The position numbers and the translations under genes are program-made. From Flavobacterium sp. ACN6 (GTDB lineage: Bacteria > Bacteroidota > Bacteroidia > Flavobacteriales > Flavobacteriaceae), in contig NZ_MRCQ01000021.1 in NCBI RefSeq assembly GCF_002304005.1, forward strand, positions 1 through 54,611: DNA of 54,611 nucleotides, given 5' to 3'. Shown here piece after piece: positions 7,798-15,104 of this stretch. The notes under the pieces were generated by a model. It did not search any database and had not been told where the DNA came from. It was given only the letters and a program-made list of their open reading frames with translations. Position 1 is the stretch's first letter. Each line of letters starts with the position of its first letter.

Positions 7798-8436
7798 AGG
7801 ATTAATATTTGAATCTAAAAGTATTTGTTGTGGGTTTAAGGAGAGATTAAGGTTAGTTTTTGAATGGCCACGAATTCACGAATTTATCTAATAATTTTAG
7901 ATTTTAGAAGGTAGATTTTAGATTTGTTATATCTGTCAGGCTGAGTGATGTCAAAGGAAAGAAGTGTGTTTAAGTTGCGTATTGCAACTTTTAGTAGCCT
8001 CCAACTTTAGTTGGAGGTTTTATAAGTGAATATAAAAGGCTTTAGCTTACCTCCAGCTAAAGCTGGAGGCAATTGATTTGCTTTTGATACCTAGATAAAA
8101 TTAAAACGTCTTTGAAACCTTTTACCCGCGAGAGGGATAGGAGCTGGCTACCGAAGTAGCGCGGATAGCCCGACAGTATTTGAAAAAGCAGGCGAATAAA
8201 GACAAAGTATGTTTGCCTGCTTTTTCAAATACTGTCTCGCCCAAATTATTGTAGATTTTGGAGGGTAGATTTTAGATTTAGTACGACTCCGAGCTGACCT
8301 TTGTCAAAGTTTAAAACTTTGACAAAGGTTTTAGATGCATTAAGGAGTTTCTTGCGTGGGCTTCGACTTCGCTCAGCCTGACAAGACATTGTATAAACCG
8401 AGGCAGGGACTGAAAGCTGCCACTGAGACTGAAAAC
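7798..8436. repeat. Repeat-rich intergenic spacer, no gene
   Basis: No credible coding frame. It contains two copies of a GTAGATTTTAGATTT string (near 7910 and 8264) and two short hairpins of related sequence (CTCCAACTTTAGTTGGAG near 7998 and CCTCCAGCTAAAGCTGGAGG near 8050). It also holds a stem-loop near 8297-8332 (CCTTTGTCAAAGTTT / AAACTTTGACAAAGG) and a GCTTCGACTTCGCTCAGCCT string near 8358. The 22-bp inverted repeat is listed separately. Similar strings recur at 34920-35025. Confidence 0.7.
8172..8236. repeat. Perfect 22-bp inverted repeat
   Basis: Left arm 8172-8193 starts GACAGTATTTGAAAAAGCAG. Right arm 8215-8236 is its exact complement. The 21-nt centre can extend the stem through G-U and A-U pairs. 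The left flank GCGGATAGCC and the GC-rich segment 8123-8170 contrast with the AT-rich surroundings. No gene lies between. Confidence 0.85.
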
Positions 8437-8467
8437 AAAAAAAAGCGTCCCTTATTAAGAAACGCTT
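8437..8467 (-). terminator. Terminator of peroxiredoxin operon
   Basis: Minus-strand stem AGCGTTTCTTA / AGGGACGCT (with G-U pairs) followed by eight T residues. It lies about 45 bases beyond the stop of the last gene at 8512. Confidence 0.75.
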
Positions 8468-8511
8468 CTTCAGTCATGTTTTTTTGTTTTTTTCTTGAAA
8501 AAGAGGTCGAT

Positions 8512-8769
8512 TTATTTATCGATTGAACCTAAAACACGTTTCATGAACGCATTTAAAGCTTCTTTTTTATCTGTTCCCTGAGAAACCATTTTGTGTACTT
8601 CAAGAGCGCCATACATATTCGAAATCAATTCGCCAATTACGTCTAATTCTTCATCTTTAAGAGAAGGAATTTCGGTCATCGCTTCTAGAACTTCGATCGT
8701 TTCAATGATATAATCCTGATCATTTTCTTCGATGAACTGTGTTAATTGCTTTATTACTGGTAATTTCAT
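8512..8769 (-). CDS. Small conserved protein, probably DUF6952
   Basis: An 85-residue acidic, helical protein of unknown function with no signal peptide, membrane segment or cysteine. I recognise it, without certainty, as the Bacteroidetes family DUF6952. It follows the thioredoxin gene (gap 67 bases) and ends before the shared terminator at 8437-8467. It is therefore likely to be expressed with the peroxiredoxin and thioredoxin, which suggests but does not prove a role in redox stress. Confidence 0.7.
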   Translation of the reverse strand: MKLPVIKQLTQFIEENDQDYIIETIEVLEAMTEIPSLKDEELDVIGELISNMYGALEVHKMVSQGTDKKEALNAFMKRVLGSIDK

Positions 8770-8836
8770 GATTTTTTTGTTTAAGCGTTAAATCGTTTTT
8801 TTGTTTAATCGATTAAACGAATAAACAAATAACCAA

Positions 8837-9145
8837 TTAAACAATAGCGTTTACTAAGTCAATTAAAACTTCTTGTTTGTTAGTCTGCGTTTCGCCAACC
8901 AATTGTCCGTTTACGAAAGTTGCAAATGTTGGCAGGTTGCTCACATTAGCTAATTTTCTAGATTCAGGAGAATTTTCTGCATCAACCAAAACAAAAGTGA
9001 TAGCTTCATTTTCTGTTGCTAATTTTTTGAATTTTGGTTTCATAATACGGCAATTTCCACACCATGAAGCTGAATATTGTACTACTACTTTTTCGTTTTT
9101 AGCAACTAAATCTGCTAACGTATCTTCGTTTAAGTCGATTAACAT
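8837..9145 (-). CDS. Thioredoxin-family protein
   Basis: About 102 residues with a single thioredoxin fold. The active site YSASWCGNCRIMKPKF has a CGNC motif instead of the classic CGPC. The cis-proline is in VSNLPTFATF. No signal peptide, so cytoplasmic. The start MLIDLNED (ATG 9143-9145) was preferred over an ATG seven codons upstream, because that one lies in repeat-like AAATTCCAAATT DNA and the region AAAGGT precedes the chosen start. It lies between the peroxiredoxin and the DUF6952-like gene and is a natural candidate reductant for the peroxiredoxin. Confidence 0.85.
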   Translation of the reverse strand: MLIDLNEDTLADLVAKNEKVVVQYSASWCGNCRIMKPKFKKLATENEAITFVLVDAENSPESRKLANVSNLPTFATFVNGQLVGETQTNKQEVLIDLVNAIV

Positions 9146-9159
9146 ACCTTTTGATTTAA

Positions 9160-9400
9160 ATTCCAAATTTTAAATTCCAAATTCCAAATTTTACTATTGA
9201 AACTTATGAATTCTAAATTTTGAAAATGTTATTTTTGAAAATGAAATTGCAAGTTTGTAAGTTCCAAATTCTAAATCTTGCGATTGAACTTAGAAATTTT
9301 AAACTTAAAATGTTTTTGATTTTTGAATTGAATTTTCCAGTTTTTAAACTCCAAATCCCAATTGGAATTTGGAATTTAAAAAATTGGAATTTATTTTTTT
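9160..9400. repeat. Low-complexity AAATTCCAAATT repeat spacer
   Basis: The spacer between the thioredoxin and peroxiredoxin genes is built from degenerate copies of (T)CCAAATT and its complement AATTTGGAAT at the far end. It can therefore fold back on itself. No coding potential was seen. Similar strings occur at 34855-34985. Confidence 0.6.
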
Positions 9401-9401
9401 C

Positions 9402-10040
9402 TTAGTTAGCACTAAGGTATTCTGCAGTACTGATTCTATCAGCAGACATAGCTTCTTTTCCAGCTTCCCAGTTTGCAGGACAAACTTCACCTTTTTCTTG
9501 AATGTGTGTGTAAGCATCAACCATTCTTAAGTATTCGTTTACGTTACGTCCTAATGGCATATCGTTAACACTTTCGTGGAAAATTTTTCCAGTTTCGTCA
9601 ATTAGGTAAGTAGCTCTGTAAGTTACATTTGAACCTTCGATAATAACTGAATCTGTTTCTTCGCTGTACTCTGTAGAATCGATATCTAAAATTCCTAAGA
9701 TGTTAGATAAGTTACGGTTTGTATCCGCTAAGATTGGGTAAGTTACACCTTCGATTCCACCATTGTTTTTTGGAGTATTTAACCAAGCAAAGTGTACTTC
9801 GTTTGTGTCGCATGAAGCTCCGATTACGATAGTATTTCTTTTTTCAAATTCTGGTAATGCAGCTTGAAAGGCGTGTAATTCAGTTGGACATACAAAAGTG
9901 AAATCTTTTGGGTACCAAAACAATAATACTTTTTTGTTGTTGTTTACTGCTTCTTCAAAAATGTTGATTTTTAAATTATCGCCCATTTCTGAGATAGCAT
10001 CTACTGCAATACTTGGGAATTTTTTTCCTACTAAAGACAT
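9402..10040 (-). CDS. Peroxiredoxin (AhpC/Prx1 type, 2-Cys)
   Basis: A 212-residue typical 2-Cys peroxiredoxin reducing H2O2 and alkyl hydroperoxides in the cytoplasm. The peroxidatic Cys is in FTFVCPTELHAF and the resolving Cys in GEVCPANWEAG. The conserved Arg environment (NVTYRATYLIDETG) and the C-terminal tail fit the AhpC/Prx1 group. It is first gene of the prx / trx / small protein operon. No AhpF is present nearby; the neighbouring CGNC thioredoxin could serve instead (inference). Confidence 0.92.
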   Translation of the reverse strand: MSLVGKKFPSIAVDAISEMGDNLKINIFEEAVNNNKKVLLFWYPKDFTFVCPTELHAFQAALPEFEKRNTIVIGASCDTNEVHFAWLNTPKNNGGIEGVTYPILADTNRNLSNILGILDIDSTEYSEETDSVIIEGSNVTYRATYLIDETGKIFHESVNDMPLGRNVNEYLRMVDAYTHIQEKGEVCPANWEAGKEAMSADRISTAEYLSAN

Positions 10041-10075
10041 ATTTTTCGTTTTACGTTAAAAATTTATTTCTGATG

Positions 10076-10107
10076 CAAAAGTAGGGTATAAGTACAGGTA
10101 CTTACAA
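10076..10107 (-). promoter_or_regulatory. Promoter of peroxiredoxin operon
   Basis: A complete Bacteroidetes-type promoter on the minus strand: TTG (10107-10105), 21-nt spacer, TACTTTTG (10083-10076). It starts 36 bases upstream of the peroxiredoxin ATG. It is the best-spaced promoter seen in the window. Confidence 0.75.
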
Positions 10108-10165
10108 TAAGATGTGATTATTAATATTTATAAGTTGATAAGTTTTGACTATTTTGTTTTTTAAC

Positions 10166-11779
10166 TTATTGAATTTCAATGTTTACTGGAAGGATTCCAT
10201 TTGAAGGAATTTTATCTAAAAATTGATTAGCTGCTGTTTTTTGAAATTCTTCAAAATCCTGATACGCCTGAACTAATCCTGAAGCCTTTTTAAGATTCGG
10301 AATTATCGGCAAAACATACGGATTTCCGAAAACGTAAAGGATGCATTTTTTAGTTTGAAGTAAATTTGAAAGAAGTTCTAAAACTTCATCATTAATTTCA
10401 AAATTGTTCATTGGTTTTGCTTTCGGAACAAATAAGGAAATTAGAATTGTATCGAAATTTTCTAATTCTTTTTTTATGGATAAAACATCCGAAACTTCTA
10501 AGTTTTCAAAAGCAAATTCTGGCGAAGACAGTTGTGAATTTAAAGTTTTGAAAAAAGTATTTTCGGTATTGTTATATAAACTCAGTTTGGCTAATTTATT
10601 GTTTTTCTGCGCTTCAAATGCCAATTCTGAATTTTGGTTATCAATAATTGATGTAATAGCATTTTGAGCAATTTCCAAATTTAAATCTGATGCTTTTTCG
10701 AAGTTTAATTCTCCCGAGGCAGCAGTATTTCCAGAAAGAATTCCAGCTTTTTCTTTCGCTTTCATAATTCGGTTAAAACTTTCTTCAATGCGTTCTGGTG
10801 AAGCATTTTTTAGAATTTCTTCAATTCCTTCGGGAACATTTTCGGCGAAGCATAAAACATCATTTCCAGCATTAAATGCTTCCCATTCTAAATGTCCTTT
10901 AGTTTCATACAATTTAGAAACGCTGTGCATATTTAAAGCATCAGAAATTACCAAACCTTCATAACCTAATTCGTCACGTAAAAGATCTTGAATAACCGCT
11001 TTTGATAAGGTTGCCGAAGTATCTTTTCCGTCATTTAAACTCGGAACAGCCAAATGACCAATCATAATCGAATCGACATTATTTTCTATTCCTTTAATAA
11101 AGGGATACAATTCGTTTTCTAATAGCTCGTCTAAAGTTTCTTTTAAAACGGGTAATCCTAAATGCGAATCAACATTGGTATTTCCGTGTCCGGGAAAGTG
11201 TTTCAGACAGCCTAAAACCCCAACTTCCGACATTCCATTTAAATATTCGATCGAAAAATCAGCGACTTTTTCTTTGTTTTCACCGAAAGAACGATAGCCA
11301 ATAACGGGATTATTTGGATTGTTGTTGATGTCTGCCAAAGGCGATAAATTATACTGAATTCCGGCTGCTTTTAAATCTAATCCAATTTGTTTTCCGACTT
11401 CGTACACCAGATTTGATTTATTTGCAGGCAAAGCGCCAAGTGTAATCGCGTACGGATATTGCGGTGTTTTTTCAATTCGCATTGCCAAACCCCATTCTGC
11501 ATCAATGCTTATTAAAAGAGGAGTAGAAGCAGACTTTTGATAACGAACAATAAGAGCTTTGATTTTTTCGTAGCTGTCATCATTAAAGACCACTTTTTTC
11601 TTGCTTTCATAATTCGTTGCAGCGCTCGCACGACTGTGGAAGAAAGTGAGTCCGCCAATGTTGTGTTCTTTGATCAAACGTTCTGTTTCCTGAATATTTT
11701 CTTCGGTATCGTTGATGAAAACTGCAGGAAAAAAGAATTGTCCCACTTTTTGTCGTAATGCTTGAGCTGTCATTTTCAT
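10166..11779 (-). CDS. nagZ: GH3 beta-N-acetylglucosaminidase, cytoplasmic NagZ-like
   Basis: About 537 residues, glycoside hydrolase family 3. Residues 1-350 hold the catalytic barrel with the NagZ signature KHFPGHGNTNVDSH (His of the Asp-His acid/base pair) and the nucleophile in GLVISDALNMHSV. A GH3 C-terminal-like domain follows to the end. NagZ removes GlcNAc from GlcNAc-(anhydro)MurNAc recycling fragments. No signal peptide is seen, so it is predicted cytoplasmic, unlike its lipoprotein relative at 19481-22480. The ATG at 11779 lies 2 bases after the GNAT stop. It is the last gene of the peptidoglycan-salvage train. Confidence 0.87.
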   Translation of the reverse strand: MKMTAQALRQKVGQFFFPAVFINDTEENIQETERLIKEHNIGGLTFFHSRASAATNYESKKKVVFNDDSYEKIKALIVRYQKSASTPLLISIDAEWGLAMRIEKTPQYPYAITLGALPANKSNLVYEVGKQIGLDLKAAGIQYNLSPLADINNNPNNPVIGYRSFGENKEKVADFSIEYLNGMSEVGVLGCLKHFPGHGNTNVDSHLGLPVLKETLDELLENELYPFIKGIENNVDSIMIGHLAVPSLNDGKDTSATLSKAVIQDLLRDELGYEGLVISDALNMHSVSKLYETKGHLEWEAFNAGNDVLCFAENVPEGIEEILKNASPERIEESFNRIMKAKEKAGILSGNTAASGELNFEKASDLNLEIAQNAITSIIDNQNSELAFEAQKNNKLAKLSLYNNTENTFFKTLNSQLSSPEFAFENLEVSDVLSIKKELENFDTILISLFVPKAKPMNNFEINDEVLELLSNLLQTKKCILYVFGNPYVLPIIPNLKKASGLVQAYQDFEEFQKTAANQFLDKIPSNGILPVNIEIQ

Positions 11780-11781
11780 TA

Positions 11782-12228
11782 TTATAAAGTCTTTTTCATA
11801 CAAACGCTGTTATCCATCTTTTCGTAAGGCGGATAATTTGGAATTATGGTATAATTTAATTTTTGATATAGGTTAATCGCTTCGGGCTGGTTTTTTCCCG
11901 TTTCGAGAATCGTGTATTTGTAACCAACTTCTTTTGCCCAGATTTCCAACTCTTTTAAAACGGCAGAAGCTATTCCTTTTTTTCTAAAATCAGGATGCAC
12001 ATACATTCGTTTGATTTCGGTTGTGCCGCTTTCTTTTTCGCGAAAAGCACCGCAGCCAACAGGAATATCATTTTCATAATAAACCAGAACATGTTTGATC
12101 TTATCCGTTTTATTATATTGATTGTAAAACGCATGATCTTCGCCGTCTCTAATCGATAAATCCTGATCTAATAAAACAACCAGATTTATAAAATCAATAT
12201 CGTCTGAATTTGTTCGTTTTGTGGTCAT
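11782..12228 (-). CDS. GNAT-family N-acetyltransferase
   Basis: A 148-residue GNAT acyltransferase, cytoplasmic. The acetyl-CoA loop is in RMYVHPDFRKKGIASAVL (R-K-K-G-I-A pattern), followed by the beta5/alpha4 region ILETGKNQPEAINLY. Substrate unknown. Its stop lies 2 bases before the nagZ start, so the two are probably co-translated. A role in acetylating amino sugars or cell-wall amino acids would suit the context but is only inference. Confidence 0.85.
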   Translation of the reverse strand: MTTKRTNSDDIDFINLVVLLDQDLSIRDGEDHAFYNQYNKTDKIKHVLVYYENDIPVGCGAFREKESGTTEIKRMYVHPDFRKKGIASAVLKELEIWAKEVGYKYTILETGKNQPEAINLYQKLNYTIIPNYPPYEKMDNSVCMKKTL

Positions 12229-12276
12229 TATGTTTTTATTCCTTCTTGTTTTTTAAATGAAAATTGAAGTTCGATT

Positions 12277-13158
12277 TTATTCATAACCTTTTCCTGTAAA
12301 CCAATCGTAATTCTGAATATTTTTATATTCGGCTGGTACTGAATTTAGTTTTTTGATATTTTTATTGTTTTTGGTATAAGCTCTTTTTTTTGAGATAATT
12401 ATTTTTCCGGTCTTTTTATCTTCTTTATCAGTTTCATAGTAAACATATTCTAAAGTATCAACGGCTTCACCATTCCATTTATATTTATAAATCGAAGTAT
12501 ATCCGGGATGACCATATTCAATACCTCTTATTATTTTTTCATTCGGAGAAAAAGTTGGATTGATAAATTCAAAGCTTTTTGAAAATGTCTTTTTATCGTT
12601 TCTCAGCAAATAAATATCGCTGAATGCTTTTAAGCAGCACCCGTTTGCGCCATACCAATTTAAGACGAAATCTTTTAATCCATCACCATTAATGTCTTGA
12701 ATAGTGTCTTTTTGATAAGTCAGTTTCCATTGTTGGTGAGAAACTGCCTTTTCAAATTTACTGTCAACTTTTGAGTAGATATCTATATATAAATCATCTA
12801 TATCATCTGCATGTCTGCGGATAATTAAGTGAGGATAATCTTTTGTGAAATGATTATCAAGATCTAATTCTACCTCAATATTAGAAGAAGTTTTATAGTT
12901 TTTTTGAAATTTGTTTTTACCTATGTTTTGTTCAGCAATTCGCAATGCATCAGATAAAACGCGATCTAATTTTAAACTATCTAACTTTTCATCTTTTTCA
13001 ATTTCAGCTCTTTTTTCTAACCGCTCTTTTTCTCTTTGCTCAAATGTTTTTGTAACAGTTTGGTTTTTATCAAGCAGTTTATTTTTCTTTTCATTAGATT
13101 GTCCACAAGATAATAATAGCATCATCAATAATACTGTTATATAAATCTGTGTTTTCAT
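12277..13158 (-). CDS. Hypothetical lipoprotein with VCBS/FG-GAP-like segment
   Basis: A 293-residue predicted lipoprotein: signal peptide MKTQIYITVLLMMLLLSC with the lipobox Cys at 18, followed by a charged Lys/Glu-rich stretch to ~70. The segment DINGDGLKDFVLNWYG has the D-x-N-G-D-G-x-x-D pattern of calcium-binding FG-GAP/VCBS repeats, but only one copy is evident. I do not recognise the family. It lies between a TPR protein and a GNAT gene on the same strand, with gaps of 23 and 48 bases. Confidence 0.7.
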   Translation of the reverse strand: MKTQIYITVLLMMLLLSCGQSNEKKNKLLDKNQTVTKTFEQREKERLEKRAEIEKDEKLDSLKLDRVLSDALRIAEQNIGKNKFQKNYKTSSNIEVELDLDNHFTKDYPHLIIRRHADDIDDLYIDIYSKVDSKFEKAVSHQQWKLTYQKDTIQDINGDGLKDFVLNWYGANGCCLKAFSDIYLLRNDKKTFSKSFEFINPTFSPNEKIIRGIEYGHPGYTSIYKYKWNGEAVDTLEYVYYETDKEDKKTGKIIISKKRAYTKNNKNIKKLNSVPAEYKNIQNYDWFTGKGYE

Positions 13159-13181
13159 ATTTAGCTGTAGATTTGGATATT

Positions 13182-13523
13182 TTACTTCAATTTTGCTTTC
13201 CTTTGTTTAGCTATTTGCTTCTTGGTTTCAATTGCTTTTTCTAAGCGATTTTTAAAACGGAAAAGTTTTGGCAGTCCTTCAATTCGGTCTTCAATCGTGA
13301 TTTCTTCGTAAACGATAATGGCTTTTTCTAATACACGAATTTCATTATCGAGATCATTTTGGTTTTTGTAGATCGTTGCCAATCTATCGTAGGGATGATT
13401 TCCTTTAAAGCTTTCTGCGACATTTTCTTCATACAATTCAATTGCTTTTTCAAGATTTCCGGTTTTTTCGAACTCAGCTCCTTTCAAGTTTCGTTCGGCC
13501 TGCAAATTTTCATTGATTTCCAT
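13182..13523 (-). CDS. Small TPR-like protein
   Basis: A 113-residue cytoplasmic helical protein. The pattern NLKGAEFEKTGNLEKAIELYEENV is a tetratricopeptide unit, and LATIYKNQNDLDNEIRVLEKAI a second. The basic C-terminus (KQIAKQRKAKLK) is notable. Such proteins usually mediate protein contacts; the partner is unknown. It starts 21 bases after the AmpG-like gene's stop. Confidence 0.7.
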   Translation of the reverse strand: MEINENLQAERNLKGAEFEKTGNLEKAIELYEENVAESFKGNHPYDRLATIYKNQNDLDNEIRVLEKAIIVYEEITIEDRIEGLPKLFRFKNRLEKAIETKKQIAKQRKAKLK

Positions 13524-13544
13524 ATGTAAGAGTTTGATTTGGGT

Positions 13545-15104
13545 TTAAACTGCTTCAGATTTTTTCCCAAAATCTTTCGGGAAAATTAAAAATCTCGATA
13601 AAATAATTCCTGGGATTGTGGAAATGAAAACCCAAATAAAGAAGTTTCCATATCCTAAATAATTTTGAATATATCCACTGGCCATTCCTGGCAGCATCAT
13701 TCCCATTGCCATAAAACCGGTTGCAAGTGCGTAATGAGCTGTTTTAGATTCGCCTTCTGCAACATAAATCAAATACATCATGAAAGCAGCAAAACCAAAA
13801 CCGTAGCCAAATTGTTCAACTATAACAACTGCGTAAATGTAATAAATAGAAGCGGGATGAAAGTGAGCCAGCAAAACAAAACCGATAATAGGTAAATGCA
13901 TAATTAAAATCATTGGAAGCATCCATTTCGTTAAGCCTTGTTTAGAAATCGCAATTCCGCCCAGAATTCCTCCTAGAGTTAATGCAATTAGGCCGAAGGT
14001 TCCGTAAATTAACCCTATGTCTTCAGTTGTAAGGCCCATACCGCCTTTTTCATTTGTTTTCTGATTTCCATTACTCGCGATCAACTCGTTTATAAAAGTA
14101 ATTCTAGCACTGTTGGCGCTTTCGTATTCTTTTTTATCCTTTATAAGTTTCTTATCTTTTGATGTTACTTCTTCTAACAATTTTTCGCCTTTAAAAGTTT
14201 CAACAAGAATAGGAAGTTTAGCATATAGGTATTTTAGTTCCGAGCCTGAAAGTTTTTCATTTTTTTTGACCTTTGAATTGTAAATATCCAATGCTTTTGC
14301 CTGATCTGTATTTGTAGTTGTTTCGGCAAGTTCGTATTTAATAGGATCTATTAAAAAAGGGGTTAGCATTTTAATAAGCTGCGATTCACCCAATCGAAAT
14401 AAAAGAATAAATGACAGAATGATGAAAATTTGCTTTTTCTTGAAGAAACTGGCAAATACAGTTGCAAAATTTTGTTTGTTGGTTTCGGCAGGTTTGTCGC
14501 CAGCATTTATTTCTGTTTTCGGAGTTGCAAAAAAATTATAAAGCGTTATAAAACACATCAATAAACCAACAAAGATCATTGTGTAGGACCAAGCTTTCGT
14601 ATTATCACTATATTTCTGTTCCAAATAACCTGCAAAAAGAACTATTAATCCGTTTCCTGCAAGCATTGAAAGTCTATAGAAAGTACTTCTGATTCCGATA
14701 AAAAAAGATTGCTTGTCTTCAGGTAAAACCAATAAATAAAAGCCGTCACTGGCAATATCGTTAGAAGCCGAAGCAAAGGCAGCAACCCAAAATATAGCTA
14801 GAGTCATAAAGAAAAATCCATTGAGCGGAATTGTAAATCCGACTAGTAAAAAGGCAATCGAAATTAACAACTGCATCGATAAAAACCATTTTCTTTTGGT
14901 TCCGGTTAACTCAATAAAGGGGCTCCACAAAGGTTTAATTACCCAAGGCAGATATAATAAACTGGTGTAGACTCCAATATCTTCGTTTGTAATTCCTAGA
15001 TTTTTATACATAATTACCGAAACTGAAATAATCACGGCATAAGGCAGCCCAGAAGCAAAGTTAAGAAGCGGAATCCAAAACCACGGTTTATTATCTATTT
15101 TCAT
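13545..15104 (-). CDS. AmpG-like MFS permease
   Basis: A 519-residue major facilitator of the AmpG type, which imports anhydromuropeptides across the inner membrane. N-terminal motifs WFWIPLLNFASGLPYAVI and SPFIELTGTKRKWF resemble AmpG. Twelve membrane helices are expected. The region ~240-345 between helices 6 and 7 is an unusually long charged insert (from KYELAETTTN through ASNGNQKTNEKG) absent from enterobacterial AmpG. It overlaps the 3' end of the upstream GHL10 gene by 14 bases, so the two are translationally coupled. AmpG as the substrate-defining name is inferred from similarity and from NagZ/AnmK neighbours. Confidence 0.82.
   Translation of the reverse strand: MKIDNKPWFWIPLLNFASGLPYAVIISVSVIMYKNLGITNEDIGVYTSLLYLPWVIKPLWSPFIELTGTKRKWFLSMQLLISIAFLLVGFTIPLNGFFFMTLAIFWVAAFASASNDIASDGFYLLVLPEDKQSFFIGIRSTFYRLSMLAGNGLIVLFAGYLEQKYSDNTKAWSYTMIFVGLLMCFITLYNFFATPKTEINAGDKPAETNKQNFATVFASFFKKKQIFIILSFILLFRLGESQLIKMLTPFLIDPIKYELAETTTNTDQAKALDIYNSKVKKNEKLSGSELKYLYAKLPILVETFKGEKLLEEVTSKDKKLIKDKKEYESANSARITFINELIASNGNQKTNEKGGMGLTTEDIGLIYGTFGLIALTLGGILGGIAISKQGLTKWMLPMILIMHLPIIGFVLLAHFHPASIYYIYAVVIVEQFGYGFGFAAFMMYLIYVAEGESKTAHYALATGFMAMGMMLPGMASGYIQNYLGYGNFFIWVFISTIPGIILSRFLIFPKDFGKKSEAV

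Noticed and set aside
9220..9405. A 61-codon plus-strand frame
   Set aside because: It is made of low-complexity AAATTCCAAATT repeats between thioredoxin and peroxiredoxin genes.
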